From the NCBI GenBank assembly GCA_022828595.1, contig JAKGHH010000003.1:11966934-12030933 (forward strand): a DNA stretch of 64,000 nt. The letters run 5' to 3'. Position 1 is the stretch's first letter. The number at the start of each line of letters is the position of its first letter. The DNA comes from Nelumbo lutea (Eukaryota > Streptophyta > Magnoliopsida > Proteales > Nelumbonaceae). Positions 46,901 through 60,079 of this stretch are shown here, piece after piece. The position numbers were made by a program, and so were the translations under genes. Below the pieces are notes generated by a model that made no database searches, was not told where the DNA came from, and saw nothing but the letters and a program-made list of their open reading frames with translations.

Positions 46901-49900
46901 AAAAATTTTCTATGGGCTAATACAGGAAAGGAGATTTGGGATGGAGTGACTGAAACCTATTCCCAGAAACAGAATGTAGCCAAAGCCTATCAGTTAAGGA
47001 ATCAGGTGATTAGTATAAAACAGGGAGATAAACCTCTTGCCATGTATTTCTCCATGCTGAAAACCCTTTGGCAAGAGATAGGTCACTTAGAAACTGTGGT
47101 TTGGGAAAGTGAGCATGATGCAGCAACCTATCAGAAGAATAGGGTTTTTGAGTTATTGACCAAGTTAAACCTTGAATTCAACATTGCTAGGCAACATATC
47201 CTTTCTAGAGAGAGTGTGACACTTTCTCAAGCCTATTCCTTTGTTTCTAGAGAGGAGAGCAGGAGAAATGTCATGCTAAGACAAACTAGGATTGATCAGT
47301 CAACTATGGTTAGTACAACCAAACCCAAGCCAGATGGAGACAAGGGGAGCAGTAAAACTAAGAGGGAGGACAAGAAGGACTTGGTGTGTGATTATTGTAA
47401 GAAGACTAAGCATACCAGAGACACTTGCTAGAAGCTCTACCCACACCTCATACCAGCTCGGGTCAAGAACAAGAAGGAAAATGCAAATGTGGCAATTACA
47501 GGAGACTCTTCGGGACCCCTTACCCAAGCTGATTGGGAGACCATTGCAGTAACAGCAGTCAAAACCGAATTAGAGCTTATGAGTAAGAAGGATTCAGCTA
47601 GTTCTAGTTCTTCAGATGGGCAGCAGAGTGCAGGAGCTAATCACACCACCTCTTTTGCCCATACAGGTAGCTCATATGCAACTACAAATTATGCATCCAC
47701 CTCAGGTAAGGACGGACCTCCCTGGATTATAGACTCAGGAGCATCTAAGCACAACTAACATACCTACCATTTTCAGTTCTTACCAATTATTCTTTGGTAG
47801 AGACAGTCTCTACAGCAAATGGTTCACATGTCCCTATTGTTGGTAAAGGGACAGTTAGAGTGACTAATAATATTACTTTATCCTTTGTCTTAAATGTCCC
47901 TAGACTTCATACTAACCTTCTTTCTGTTATTTCTTTGACAAAATATTTGAATTGTTCAGTGATCTTCCTCCTTGGTAATTGTGTTTTGCAAGATCTAGAT
48001 CAAAGAGGACGATTGGGAGTGGTTGTGAAGTGAATGGAGTCTACATGAGATACCAAGAAATCAGAGCCACCATATTAGTAGCATCAGTAGTAGTGGATCA
48101 GAGTCAGTGAGTCAGATTATGCTCTAGCATAATCGGTTAGGTCATCTTTCTTTCAAGTCATTAAAGTTTTTGTTTCCAAAGTTGTTTGAGTCTGTCTAGT
48201 TATCTAGTTTAGAGTGTGAAAGTTGTCAATTGGGAAAGCATTGTAAACATTCTTTTAAATCAAGTAATAAAAGTACTTTTGCTTTTGATGTTGTTCACAC
48301 TGATGTATGGGGACCATATCATATTCCTTCCATGGGTAGCTACCATTATTTCCTCTTGTTTGTGGATGATTACACACGGTATTCTTAGACATATTTAATG
48401 AGATCCCGTGATGAGGTACCTAATTTGGTACAACAGTTTCACTAGATGGTTCTCACACAATTTGGAGTGAGAACTAAGGTCTTCAGATCAAATAATGCCA
48501 AAGAATACTTTGAGAAGGATTTGACCACATACCTTTTGGAGCATGGTGTAATTCATCAAAGTAGTTGTGCATATACACCGCAACAGAATGGAGTAATAGA
48601 GAGGAAAAATAGACACATTGTGGAGGTAGCAAGAAGTCTTATGGTGTGTGCTTCAGTTCCTATTCGTTTCTGAGGGGATGCAGTTCTCACAGTTGTGCAT
48701 TTGATTAATCGTGTCCCTTCACGTATTTTGGGGTTTAAGGTGTCATTCAATCATATTTTTCCGGATGGGGAGGTGTTTCATATACCTTTGAGGGTTTTTG
48801 GGTGTGTTTCCTTTGTTCACATTCTTGGCCCTCATCGCAAGAAATTGGGTCCCAAGGCCAAGAGATATGTTTTCCTTAGGTATGCTCAAAACCGAAAGGG
48901 GTATTGTTGTTATGGTCTTGTGTCAAGGAGCAGATTTGTCACTATGGATGTTACTTTTTTTGAGTTTGCTTTCTTTTTCTCTGATGGTTCTCCTCAGGGG
49001 GAGAGTTCCATTACCTGATCCACTACAGGCAGCCACACAACACTATTAGCGCTGCTGCTAGAAGAGGGTCGATTCCACACATGGTCAACTAGAAGAACCT
49101 ACACCACTCTCTATCAATCCTTCTGAGGTTCCAGATTCAGCAAATACAGTTCCAGGTATTCCCCTTGAGCCTGAGATGAGCCTGTTACTTTTCCTAATGA
49201 TAATGCTCCTATACCTAACACTATTGTTGTAGCCGATCACATTGACCTTGATCTTCCCATTGCACTTCACAAAGGGAAGAGAAAGTGTATTGCCCATTGC
49301 ATCTCACACCATCTCTCCTATAATGCCTTATCATCCTCCTACCGAACATTCCTTTCTTCCTTGGATTCTATGTCTATACCCAGGAATGTAAATGAAGCTC
49401 TCTCCAAATTTGAGTGGAAAATAGCCATGCAAGAAGAGATGAAAACCTTGGTTAAGAACCAAACTTGGAGATAGTTGATCTTCCTCCAAACAAGGAGACA
49501 TTGAATGTAGATGGGTGTTCATTGTAAAATACAGGGCTGATGGCAGTATAGAGGTATAAGGCAAGGTTGGTCGCAAAAAGCTATACACAGACCTATGGTG
49601 TTGATTATCTGGAGACCTTTGCACCAATTACTAAGATGAGTTCAATTCGAATACTCATGTCTCTAGCAGCCACCTATTCATGGCCCTATTTCAGCTTGAT
49701 GTTAAAAATGCATTCCTTAATGGTGATTTGCAAGAGGTATATATGGACATTCCAGCTAGTTTTTATGACAATGTTGGTAAAGAAAATGTTTATAAGTTGA
49801 AAAAATCAATGTATGGTTTGAAACAATCACCTAGGGCATGGTTTGACAGTTCAGATGCGTACTTATTAGTTTTGGGTAGACACAAACCCAATCTGATCAC

Positions 49901-52900
49901 ACCCTCTTTACGAAAAGGAGAGATGCACTTGTGTCAATTCTGATTGTGTATGTGGATGATATGGTAGTTACAAGAAATGATCTGAAGGAGATGGAAGCTC
50001 TCGAGAAATCATTACAGCAAGAGCTTGAGATCAAAGATCTTAGAGAATGGTAGGCCAACTATTATATTTGTGTATGACACGTCCAAATATCTCCTATGTT
50101 GTCAGTGCTGTGAGTCAGTACATGCATTCACCTCGAGTTCAGCACTGGGAATCCATTGAAATAATATTTGCATACCTAAAGAAGCACCCTGACAGAGTTA
50201 TTATTTTCTCAGACCATGAAAATTTAAAATTGGAGTCCTATACAGATGCAGATTTGGACAGGTTGTTTAGATGACAGGAGATCTACATCAGAGGTATGTA
50301 CCTTTGTGGGTGGAAACTTGATTTCATGGAAGAGTAAAAAACAAGCAATTGTGGCTAGATCAAGTGCAGAGGTTGAATATGGATCTATGGCTCATGGTGT
50401 CTCAGAACTACTTTAGGTTAGGTCCCTACTGAGTGAGATTGGGATAAAAGCAGAGGAACCTATGGTGTTATATTGTGACAACCAAGCTCCAATCAATATT
50501 GCCCACAATCCAATTCAGCGTGACAGGACAAAACACATTGAAGTTGATAGGCACTTCATAAGAGAAAGAGTAACAACCAGAGAAGTTTGCTTGCCTTATG
50601 TCTCTCTAGAATTGCAGTTGGCTGATGTCCTCACTAAAGGAGTTGCAAAAAACAAGCTTGAACATGATCTACGCAAGTTGGGAATGTGTGACATTTACTC
50701 TCAACTCGAGGGGGAGTGTTGAGGATTTAATCAGTTTTGTGCAGATTTAGCAATAATCTTTTATATGTTTATTGTTTAGATAGGAAGTGGGGACCACAAC
50801 ACTCTTGTTGGGCCCTTTGTTGGTTGCCTTTTAAGTGTTTTATGCAGTTTTAGATGCTTGCCACCCTATAAGGGCATATTTGTCATTGTACTCCACTTTA
50901 TATTTTTAATAAATACTAGTGAAGGGGGCGGCCAGATTATGAGCTCTCTTTTTCTCTCTCAAACCTCTTCCTCTTCTTCTTCTTCTCTCTTCTTTTCTTC
51001 AAGAAAACATCTTTTCTTTACAGATTTTTAATTCAGCAACGTTTCTACTGATGACACCTTCACCAAGGCTATACCTCACTCCAGACATCCCTTTCTTGTT
51101 AACAAACTAATGCTTATGTCCCTGCATTAGTTTGAGGGGGAGCATAGAGAATAGAAGACAAGCTTTGGTACCAACTTGTTCATTTCAGCAAGGGAAAATT
51201 AAATAGGAAAAAAAATCAAGTAGGAAGAGAGTTTCAACAAGGTAGAAGAGGAGGAAGAGAGAAACAAAAGAACAGAATTTCGGGAAGAACAAATTGCAGG
51301 ATCCTAATTGGAGTCCTATGAGAATTTATACTCTTTTATAATTTGATGTAAGATTACATAAATATCCCCCATAAGGTGGCAGCGGTTATACATCACTGAA
51401 AGATCTAAATACAAGGCCCAAGGCCCACTAACAGGTCCAAACTAGATAAAGAACATAGAACATAAATAACAAACTAACAAAGATAGATAGGTCCACTGTA
51501 TGCTTATCTTCTCTGCAGTGTCCAGTAGGAGACTGAACAAATTACAAGCCTCCAAACAAGAAAAAATGTCAAAAACACCAACCAATTTTAGTTTTAGAAG
51601 CCTTAGTATGGATATAAAATCTCAAACAAAAAATGCAAAGAATTACAATAAAGTGAAAACTTTCATTCATAAAGTTCATAATTTTACCATTTTGAGTTAC
51701 ATATACAAAGCAAGTTAACCAACTTAGTAGTTTATCAATTATAGCTGCCATTAAAAAGCACTGTTTTAAATTCTTTAACCTATTGACCACAATTATAGGA
51801 TAACCTCTTTAAATTACTGGAGGCACATAATATATATTCTATAATTACAACCAACCATGGGAATTTAAAGGAACAGAAAGTTCACCATAAACATTGCACA
51901 TTTTAACACCATAGAAAGTGAACTCTAAAAAAGTACAATCTATTTAACCCCAGTTTTCCTTCCTCTTCCTCTCCCACCCTCCCCCCCTTTTCCTCGAGAC
52001 TGTTTGGTTTTAAGGAAAAGGTGGGGAAAGGAAGAGAACACAGCCTTAATCATTGCCCGAAACCAGTAGTAAATCCAATTTATAATAAGTGGCATACCAG
52101 CAACAACAACAATAGTGAGGATATCTCCAATACGTTTGAGTCGCCACACACTCTTCTTATGTGATTTGAACCGCTTTAATGCAGGATCTTCTTCCAAGAG
52201 CTGTAACAAAAAACAACTGCTTTGTTCAATAGGAAGGAAAGTGCATGAGAACCACTGAACTCAGATGCCACTGACAAATTGATTTAGTCTTTCTAGAAGA
52301 AAGGAAAAAAATGCAACTCTAAAGACATCTTTAATAGCCAAATAATTCCTCAAAAAATAAATTCATCACATTTTTTTCACATGGAAGTGAGCAACGATTT
52401 CTTCAACTGAGTGTAAAAGAAACCAAAACCTTCATTTTTATTTTCTTCTTTTTCTATTTTGCTTGGGTTGTTTATATTTAAAAAGAAAACTGGAATGAGG
52501 ATTTTCTTTTTTGCTTGTGATTATGTGCATATGTCTGATGGCCATGTAATGTATAATCTTTTTGAGTATGAGACTCCCATATACTAAATCACAAAGGGCA
52601 TAGCACTGATCAGAGAGGAATCATGGAACAGCCAAACAGGATTCTTGTAGCCAACCCCACAGTTGGAACAAGGCTTTGTTGAGTTGAATATATACCTTAT
52701 CATAAGAGAAATCTGATTGGAGGGGTAAAAGCGATGACAAATTTGAGAAATGAAAAGATAGCATGCTCTACCAACAAACCATTATCTTTAAATCCGAAGG
52801 ATCCCATTGCTTATTTTTTTATAAATGAGAGTAGTTTTATTAATTCAAATAACGAAAGTATAATCAGCCTAAGAGGAGGCACGAGATGTTACCTCCCCTG

Positions 52901-55900
52901 AGGACTCAACCATATACACTAAACATACCCAAGCCTGAAACACAATTACAAAGTAGCCCAAAACAGATCTCCCCTTGACACCCCTTGCTTGGCTAGAGAA
53001 TCAGCCATTGCATTTGCTGATCTGCTAATCCATTGAAACCTGACAATCATATTTCTTGTCATCCATTTAACTTTCTTTAACAGATCCCTGTAGCCCCAAC
53101 AAGCTGTTTCTGGACTTATCAGCCAGCCCAACTACTACCTTGGAATCCCCTTCTACTATCAAATTGGTCACTCCAATTTGACTAGCCATCTGTATACCTT
53201 GTACCGCTGCTAGTAACTCTGCCCTTACAGAATCACCTTCACCCAGTGTTCCTGAAAATAAAGACAACATATTGCTGTCTTTGTCTCTCAAAATCCCTCC
53301 AATTCCGGATGGCCTTGGGTTACCTTGGCAGCTGCCATCAAAATTCAATTTTACCATTCCATCCAGTGGGGGTTTCCATTCAGCTTGTGATTTGTTCTTG
53401 GTGGAGACTGTAGAAGCCACTGCTGCCCAGTTTCTCCTTTAGTCATCAAAGGAGTAATCTGCCAACAAATGTGAAGATTTTAACCACGAGATTGTCCTTG
53501 TCAATATGCATTCCTTGATTCCAGCAAGACTTCTTTCCTTTTCTTGAAATATTCTAGCATTTCTCTCCTCCCATTGCTTATTAACTCAACAATAATTGCA
53601 TTAGTTACAAACTTGCAAGTTGCGAAGACTCTAGTAATAACTATTTGTTGTCTACCCAATCCCAGAAATTTTCTGTGCACCTGTGAAAGAGTGAAGTTCC
53701 ACTCCCTCTTTTTCATGTCAATCCTTCAACAACATATCATCCTTTTTTTTTGATAAATGAGTAAGATTTTATTAAACCAGCAAATAAGAGTTACACACAT
53801 CCCATGGAAAGGCACGAGATGCAACCTTACTTTAAAGCTAGTTACAGAATTATAAGTACAAAAGAAATTACACAGAAGCCCAAAAAGTATCCCAGAGAAC
53901 CCCTTGTTTTGCAAGTGGATCAACCATTGAGTTGGTTGATCTGCCTACCCACTGAACTATGACTGTCATATTCCTTGTTAACCATTTAACTTTTTTGAGA
54001 AGATCTCTAAAATCCCAAATCACAGTGTCCAGATCCTTCAGCCAACCCACTATCACCTGGGAATCCCTTTCAATAATCAGATGCTCTATGCCTAGCTGAT
54101 TTGCAAGCTGGATTCCTTAACAACATATCATCCTTTTACTACTACATTACCCACTGCCTGATCCTCTCCTGCTCAAGTGCCCAATGCATAAAAAATCTTG
54201 GCTGTCCGGACAAGTTCTTTGCCTTTCTCAAAGCATTAGTGGATGACCTGGCGAGGTCCCCACTCCAGTCACATCCTCCCCAAAGTCTGAAACACCACCA
54301 GGCAATGAGGCCCCCAACCAAGTTCAGAACTTTTTTTTATTTGGATACAATCATACAACACATATTATCAAGACATAAGGCTTTACAATCACAAGTGAAC
54401 ATGAGATCTATAAAAGCATTGCACTCACTAGTCATCTGAGTGCTTTATCCAGCACATGATTACTTGTACCAGAATGTGATGGGAAAAAACATGGTGGTTT
54501 ATAGTATTTCATCTTCTTGATTTCCTGTTTTGTTTACCAGCTGCAATTCTGAATTCAAAAGACAAATTTGTTCTCTCCCACCGGGATCAACTAATTCCAA
54601 CGACTTCATCTTCCCACCCTTTCTCTTTAGTCCTTCTTGGAATTTTTTTGTGGGACCAGCTCTAACCAATCTGAGCTTCAGCCTAGAGAAAACTTTAGTT
54701 ACATGGACAATATGCATCTTGCTAGAATCCCAAGACTTCTTAGGGCCCAATCCAACCTCATTAGCTTCACATCTTTCCTCATTCTTCCTCTTACACCCAG
54801 ATCGACACCCAGCTTACCAACCACAACCTCCTCAAACAAGCTGGAATGTCAAGATGTTGTCTTCACTGATAAACCTATTAGCTGCATGTCCGGCAGAGCC
54901 ACCCTCTTCAGCATCAACAAAAAAATTTTCTTTCTTCATAATATTGTTCAGATGTTTCTTATTATCCCCCACTCCTCCCATCCACAACTTCACCCCTTCA
55001 ACATCCTCTTTTGAAACTCTCATACACAAATCCACCAAGGAAAGGCTGTAGTCTTAAGATGGCCAGGTAGCATTGTCTTGATCGCGTGTCCCTGAAGACA
55101 GACCAGCCTTACCAATAAGATAACCGTTCCTGGAACCGACGATTGTTTTCAATCTAAAACAATTGCTGGTGTGTCCATATTTTATTGGGGTTTGCAAGAA
55201 AGTATGTTCTCTATACTCCCTACCCTTGGCATAACCCACTCTTGTGCATTGTGTGTACCCCCCCCCAAAAAAAAAAAAAAAAATTTTGCTAAATTGTCAT
55301 CCAGACTGTTAGCCAACCTAGGGATCCATCTGACTGAGTTAGATTGGACGCAGGTATTTGAATTCCATGATCAGAAATCTAAGGGTCTAAGGACCTTCTT
55401 CACCTGAAATGAACCAGCTTACAGCCACTTGGCAGTCTCCTTCAACCTCAATGCATTTCAACTTCCAACCTGCATCTGTTGCTAGCTTAGGACCTTGACA
55501 TAGTGCAAGTAGTTCTGCTCTTATGGAGTTGCCAACCCCCATTGACCCTGCATAACTAATCAAAATTTGATCTACCTGGTCTCCAAAAGCTCCATTATAC
55601 TTGATTGACCCAGGTTTCCAAGGAAGCTTTCATAAAGTTCAATTTAATGCCCCTCCCCCAAACCAGGGACATTCCAAACTGCATTTATTTCATGCCTCCA
55701 TGATGAGTGGCTAGCTACAATGGATCATTACCTTAGGATAGAATGAAGCTTTTCCTAAACATAGAGTAATCCAAAAGTACATCCCCATTTCAATGACCCA
55801 ACTTCAATTCTATGGTAAACATCTGTTTCAATATCTATCTACTTGTAGATCATTTTTTATCAATGACAGAATTTCATTAATTAATTAATTAATTAATAAG

Positions 55901-58900
55901 AAAATTACACAAGAGAGGAGAGGTAACCTTTCTTAACTCTCCCCCATCGGGGGGGGGGGAACAAATTAACAGATTACAATTGTGCCCAAAACAATTGATT
56001 CCTTCACACCCCTTGTTTCACTAGAACATCCGCAAAAGCATTAGTTCTTTTACGTTTTAACCTAGCAAACCTTCACCTCCGTATCTTGAGTTAGCCACTT
56101 GAATTCTTCTTCTCACCGCTGAATATCCAGAAACCACTCTCCTCCTTTTGCAGCCAATCTACTACCAGCTTTGAATCACCTTCTATAATCAGCTTTTTCG
56201 CATTCATGTCCTTTGCCTTTTGCACTCCCTCCCTCACAGCCAGAATCTCAGCTTGTATATCATCATTTGGGCTGCATTAAGTTTGAAAGAAAATAAGAGA
56301 GAAACAGAAAATTGAGGGAAGGTTCTTAAGGAATTTCACAAAATTTGTTGAGAACTTCCCCTCAACTTTCTATTTCTCTCTTATTTTCTACCAAATCAAT
56401 CATGGCCTTGAGGTATTCTCAGACATCAACTTTCTGTTTCTCTCTTATTATGTTCCAAAGCATCACTCTAATCGATTCAGCTGTCTTATTCCCAACTAGT
56501 AGCTAATGACCTTGCCCTCATGATGGGGCAATGACACATATATTTATTTTTGGTACCACTATTTACAAGACAAATCTTAGAAGCCTTTAGAGCCTAAGAT
56601 ATCAGCTAATCCATTAACTGACCTTCATGTCCACTTGAAACATGCACCAATCTCACTTGAAACATGCAACCCTTCATCCATCTACACCATCTTGCTCCAA
56701 AACTCCTACGGTTGAGAACTTCCATAAGAAAACCCTCCTTCTACCATGTCATTAGCATTTTCCAAATCCAACTTACAAACCTACCCCTTTTCCTTCTCCC
56801 TTCTACTAAACTCTACACATTCATTGGCAATGAGTATTTGATTCATTACTTGTCTCCCAAAAACAAAGGTCTCTTGATTTGGAGAGATCAGCAAAGGGAG
56901 GACATTTTTTTTTCTTAGGATCAACACCTTATACATGCTTCCCACCAAACTTATAGGTCTGAAATCCTTCAACTGAATTACATCTACTTTATTTGGTATC
57001 AAGGCAATAAAGTTGTATTTGCTTCCGAATTGAATTTCCCCTCTCAAAGAATTCTTCAAAAACCTCCATTAAGTCGCCCCCAATAATCTCTCAACAATAT
57101 TGATAGAATGCCATTGTAAACAAGGTTTGAAATGTCGAAGTTGGTGGAAATGTCGGTCATCCAAATATAAGAAACATGTCAGAAATGTCAGAAATATCGT
57201 ACGGAAATGTTGTAAAAATTATAGATATGGTGGAAGCATTGTAAAATGTGCAAAATATAGAATGGTATTTTATGAAATGATAGAAGAGGCATAGGGACAC
57301 CTTTTTAAATTATTATCTTATTCTAAATCATTAAACAAAGCTAAGAAACTAAGGTTATAGACAAAAGAATATGTTCTAAAGTTGCCCTATAAACCTTAAG
57401 ATTTAGAGTTTCATAATAGAATGAGTTAAAACAAAATTCAAACTCATAGAAAATGTAAATGGTTGTAATAGATTAACTAAATAATCTATCACACAAACAA
57501 AAAAAAAAAAAAAACTAATTTTAACTTCATATTTGAAATGACTATTGAGTTAGCTCAAAGTGATAATCATATAAGTTAGGTGGACAATAACTTGCTACTT
57601 CATATACCTACAATATTGTCACCAACTTATGTTATAATACTATCTCTTGTACTCCACATAGTATTGATAGTGTTCAATGTGGAATATGTCAATTCCAGTA
57701 AATTTTCATGTTAATACCCATGGAAGTGGAAATGGAAGTATGCCATGGAAACTCTCTCTTGTACTCCACATAGTGTTGGTAGTGTTCATCGGGGAAATGT
57801 CGATTCCATAAAAATTCATATCGCTACCCATGGAAATGGAAATATTAGGGAAATTAGGGACATTTTAAACCATCATCAAGATCATAAATCCATAGAGAAA
57901 ATTGCATTTTTCACTTCTTGTAATTCAAAATTCTCTTCCAAAGTGTCCAACAATTCTCTATACACAACCCTCCATTCCAAATCCTCTAAACCTTCTCTTA
58001 AACTCCTCGGACAGTCAGACACTCATAAAGTGTCTTGAAGTGGTTCACAAAGGTTTGCGCCTTTGCTACTTATTGAACAAGGAAACAAAATGTTTTTAAA
58101 TCTATATGGGACTGACATTGTTTAGTCCCTTTTTCTGAGAGGGAGACCTAGCCATGCTTTGAGGGAGAAGCCTTCCTCCATGATGGCTTTGCTTCAATAA
58201 TATTAATTTTGGGTTTCGCCAACGTAACACAACCCTCCTTTATCCAGCCTTGGGATTGGCATTTTAAGGCAAAATAACCATCCTCCTTAGTTCCAACTGT
58301 TCTTAAGCATCATTTAAGTTCTAAATATTCATTTATACCCCTTTGTCCTACCAAGAAGAATTATCTTTTCTTATTAATGAGAAAAAAAAAGATTGGTTTA
58401 TGAGATGATATAAAAAAGGTGATAACTATTAATAAATGGATTTTCCAAAACAAAGAAACTAAATAGAAAAAAAAAAAGCTATTGTTGTACAAAAAATCCC
58501 TATCCACAGAAAATTTTGTGAGACTAATGGTTGTTACATTTGCCTCTCTCTAGAGATTTATCTAATTTGAACCAGTGTTACATGGAAACAGATATGGGAA
58601 TCACAATCCAACCAATTATTGTTTGGGAGTCTGACTCAAAAAATGGGAAAAAAAAGAATTGTGAATCTATCTATAAAAAACATGAACTATTAAAGTAGAC
58701 CATATTTTATTGAATTTCAACATTATGAACTTATAGGAAAAGGTCTAAAAGATCATTTTGTTACTTAAATGACATTTTATAGGAAAAATGAGATTTATTA
58801 TGTACATTAATGTTGATTCTTATGTTGACTAAACAAAGAGAAAAAAAAAAGTCATATGAAAGTTTCAAGGAGAAAATTTATGTGGGGATTGTTCCATGTA

Positions 58901-60048
58901 AATTGTTGATTATTATGTACATTAATTGTTGATTCTTATTTTGACTAAACAAGGAGAAAAAGAAAAATGTCATATGGAACTTAATCATATAAATTATTCC
59001 CACAAGACCCCCCCTTTCAACTAGAGCTATACATCTTCATTTTTTTAATATAAAAGATTTTTATTAAAAATAAAGAAAAATGAGATCCTCCTTCTTCCTC
59101 CTCATCCCCCTCCTTTTAAAGAGGCTTACACCTCCTTGTGTTCGGGAGGCATATTCCCTCTTACGTTCTGAATTATGCCTCACGCCTCTAGGTAGTGGAA
59201 TGCCTCACGTCACGCCTCCGCATTTTAAAACATTGGTTGAAATTACTTTATCATTGACTTCTCTCTAAGGCAATGAAGGCATTAGCACATGAAGAATAAT
59301 TAAAAATGGAACAGTTTTTTAGTCCTATTCCTTAATGGGATTTAAAATGACAAAAGAAGCAAATGATTTGCAGATTCAGAGCTAGTGCTTATATCAAGCA
59401 GTATAGCAGATTGGATCATTTTTCTAATTTATTAGGTGCTCCTCTATAAAACAAACAATATAGTATCATAAAAAAGATAAGAAACTAAAATTACCACCAT
59501 CAAGCAGAGTTGGTGTCACCCAGATCAACCAATCACTTGATTCATCAGCATGAAAGTTATACATCAAACAAAAGTTTTTGTTCCTGTTTTAGAATGATTC
59601 TCATGCAAACCTAAAAATGAGATGGAACGTTTTAAAATAGCGTTGCTTTAATGGGCACGTTTTCAATAGGAAACGATAGGCGAAAAGAAAAAGAAAAACA
59701 GATTAGATCTAGACATGTTGGAAATATACAAAAAGCGCCAAACTAGTGCTTCTTCAACCTTACTAGGATTCGGTTTACAACTGATCATTGTAGTAAGTGA
59801 AACGCTATTGGCAAGTTGGTAAGTAGGACAGCCTGCAGAATTTGTTTGGGATAGATATTTTGCTGAGCTCGGAAACAGAATCACCGCCTCTCTACTGATT
59901 TTAGTGCCCCCTGAAACAAAAGTTTGTTTTATTTCATTCAATTGATGGAGTCGGGTTTTAGTTTCAGATCAAAACTTCGTAATCTTTGATCAATCGTTGC
60001 TAGATTCATTCTGCGGTTTCTTACATCATGATAACCATCGTAATACCC

Positions 60049-60079
<31 letters not shown>

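Larger units (their letters stand above)
45817..51049 (+). mobile_element. Younger Ty1/copia element nested in the old copia
   Basis: LTRs at 45817-46151 and 50717-51049 enclose a primer site, gag-pol and a polypurine tract. The bases before and after (GACAA and GATGA) match at three of five positions and probably are a mutated target duplication, because reading across them restores the old copia's RNase H. LTR divergence is about 4% by eye, similar to the copia at 2760-8559. It lies antisense to the SDH7-like gene. Confidence 0.9.
42180..51142 (+). pseudogene. Old, interrupted copia pol (outer element of the nest)
   Basis: Recognisable pieces, all + strand: integrase C-terminal part 42180-42830 ([12 protein letters not shown], then [10 protein letters not shown] in shifted frames); start of reverse transcriptase 43120-43235 ([14 protein letters not shown]); reverse transcriptase 44301-44807 ([26 protein letters not shown] in a broken frame); RNase H 45246-45816 ([23 protein letters not shown]); and its last residues 51050-51130 ([14 protein letters not shown]), then TAG. 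A polypurine tract TTTGAGGGGGAG follows (51131-51142). The gaps are later insertions, each with its own target duplication. About 42840-43115 is unexplained sequence. Many stops and shifts; non-functional. Confidence 0.8.

Noticed and set aside
54530..55051. 173-codon plus-strand open frame
   Set aside because: Opposite to LINE-like minus-strand sequence in an intron; Ser/Pro/Phe-rich with no recognised domain.
57100..57294. 64-codon Lys/Arg/Cys-rich open frame
   Set aside because: Arises from repeated AAATGT/AGAAAT motifs in intron 2; no domain, no splice context.
59663..59941. 92-codon minus-strand open frame in intron 2
   Set aside because: No family resemblance and would need its own promoter within the intron; the SDH7-like exons on either side join without it.
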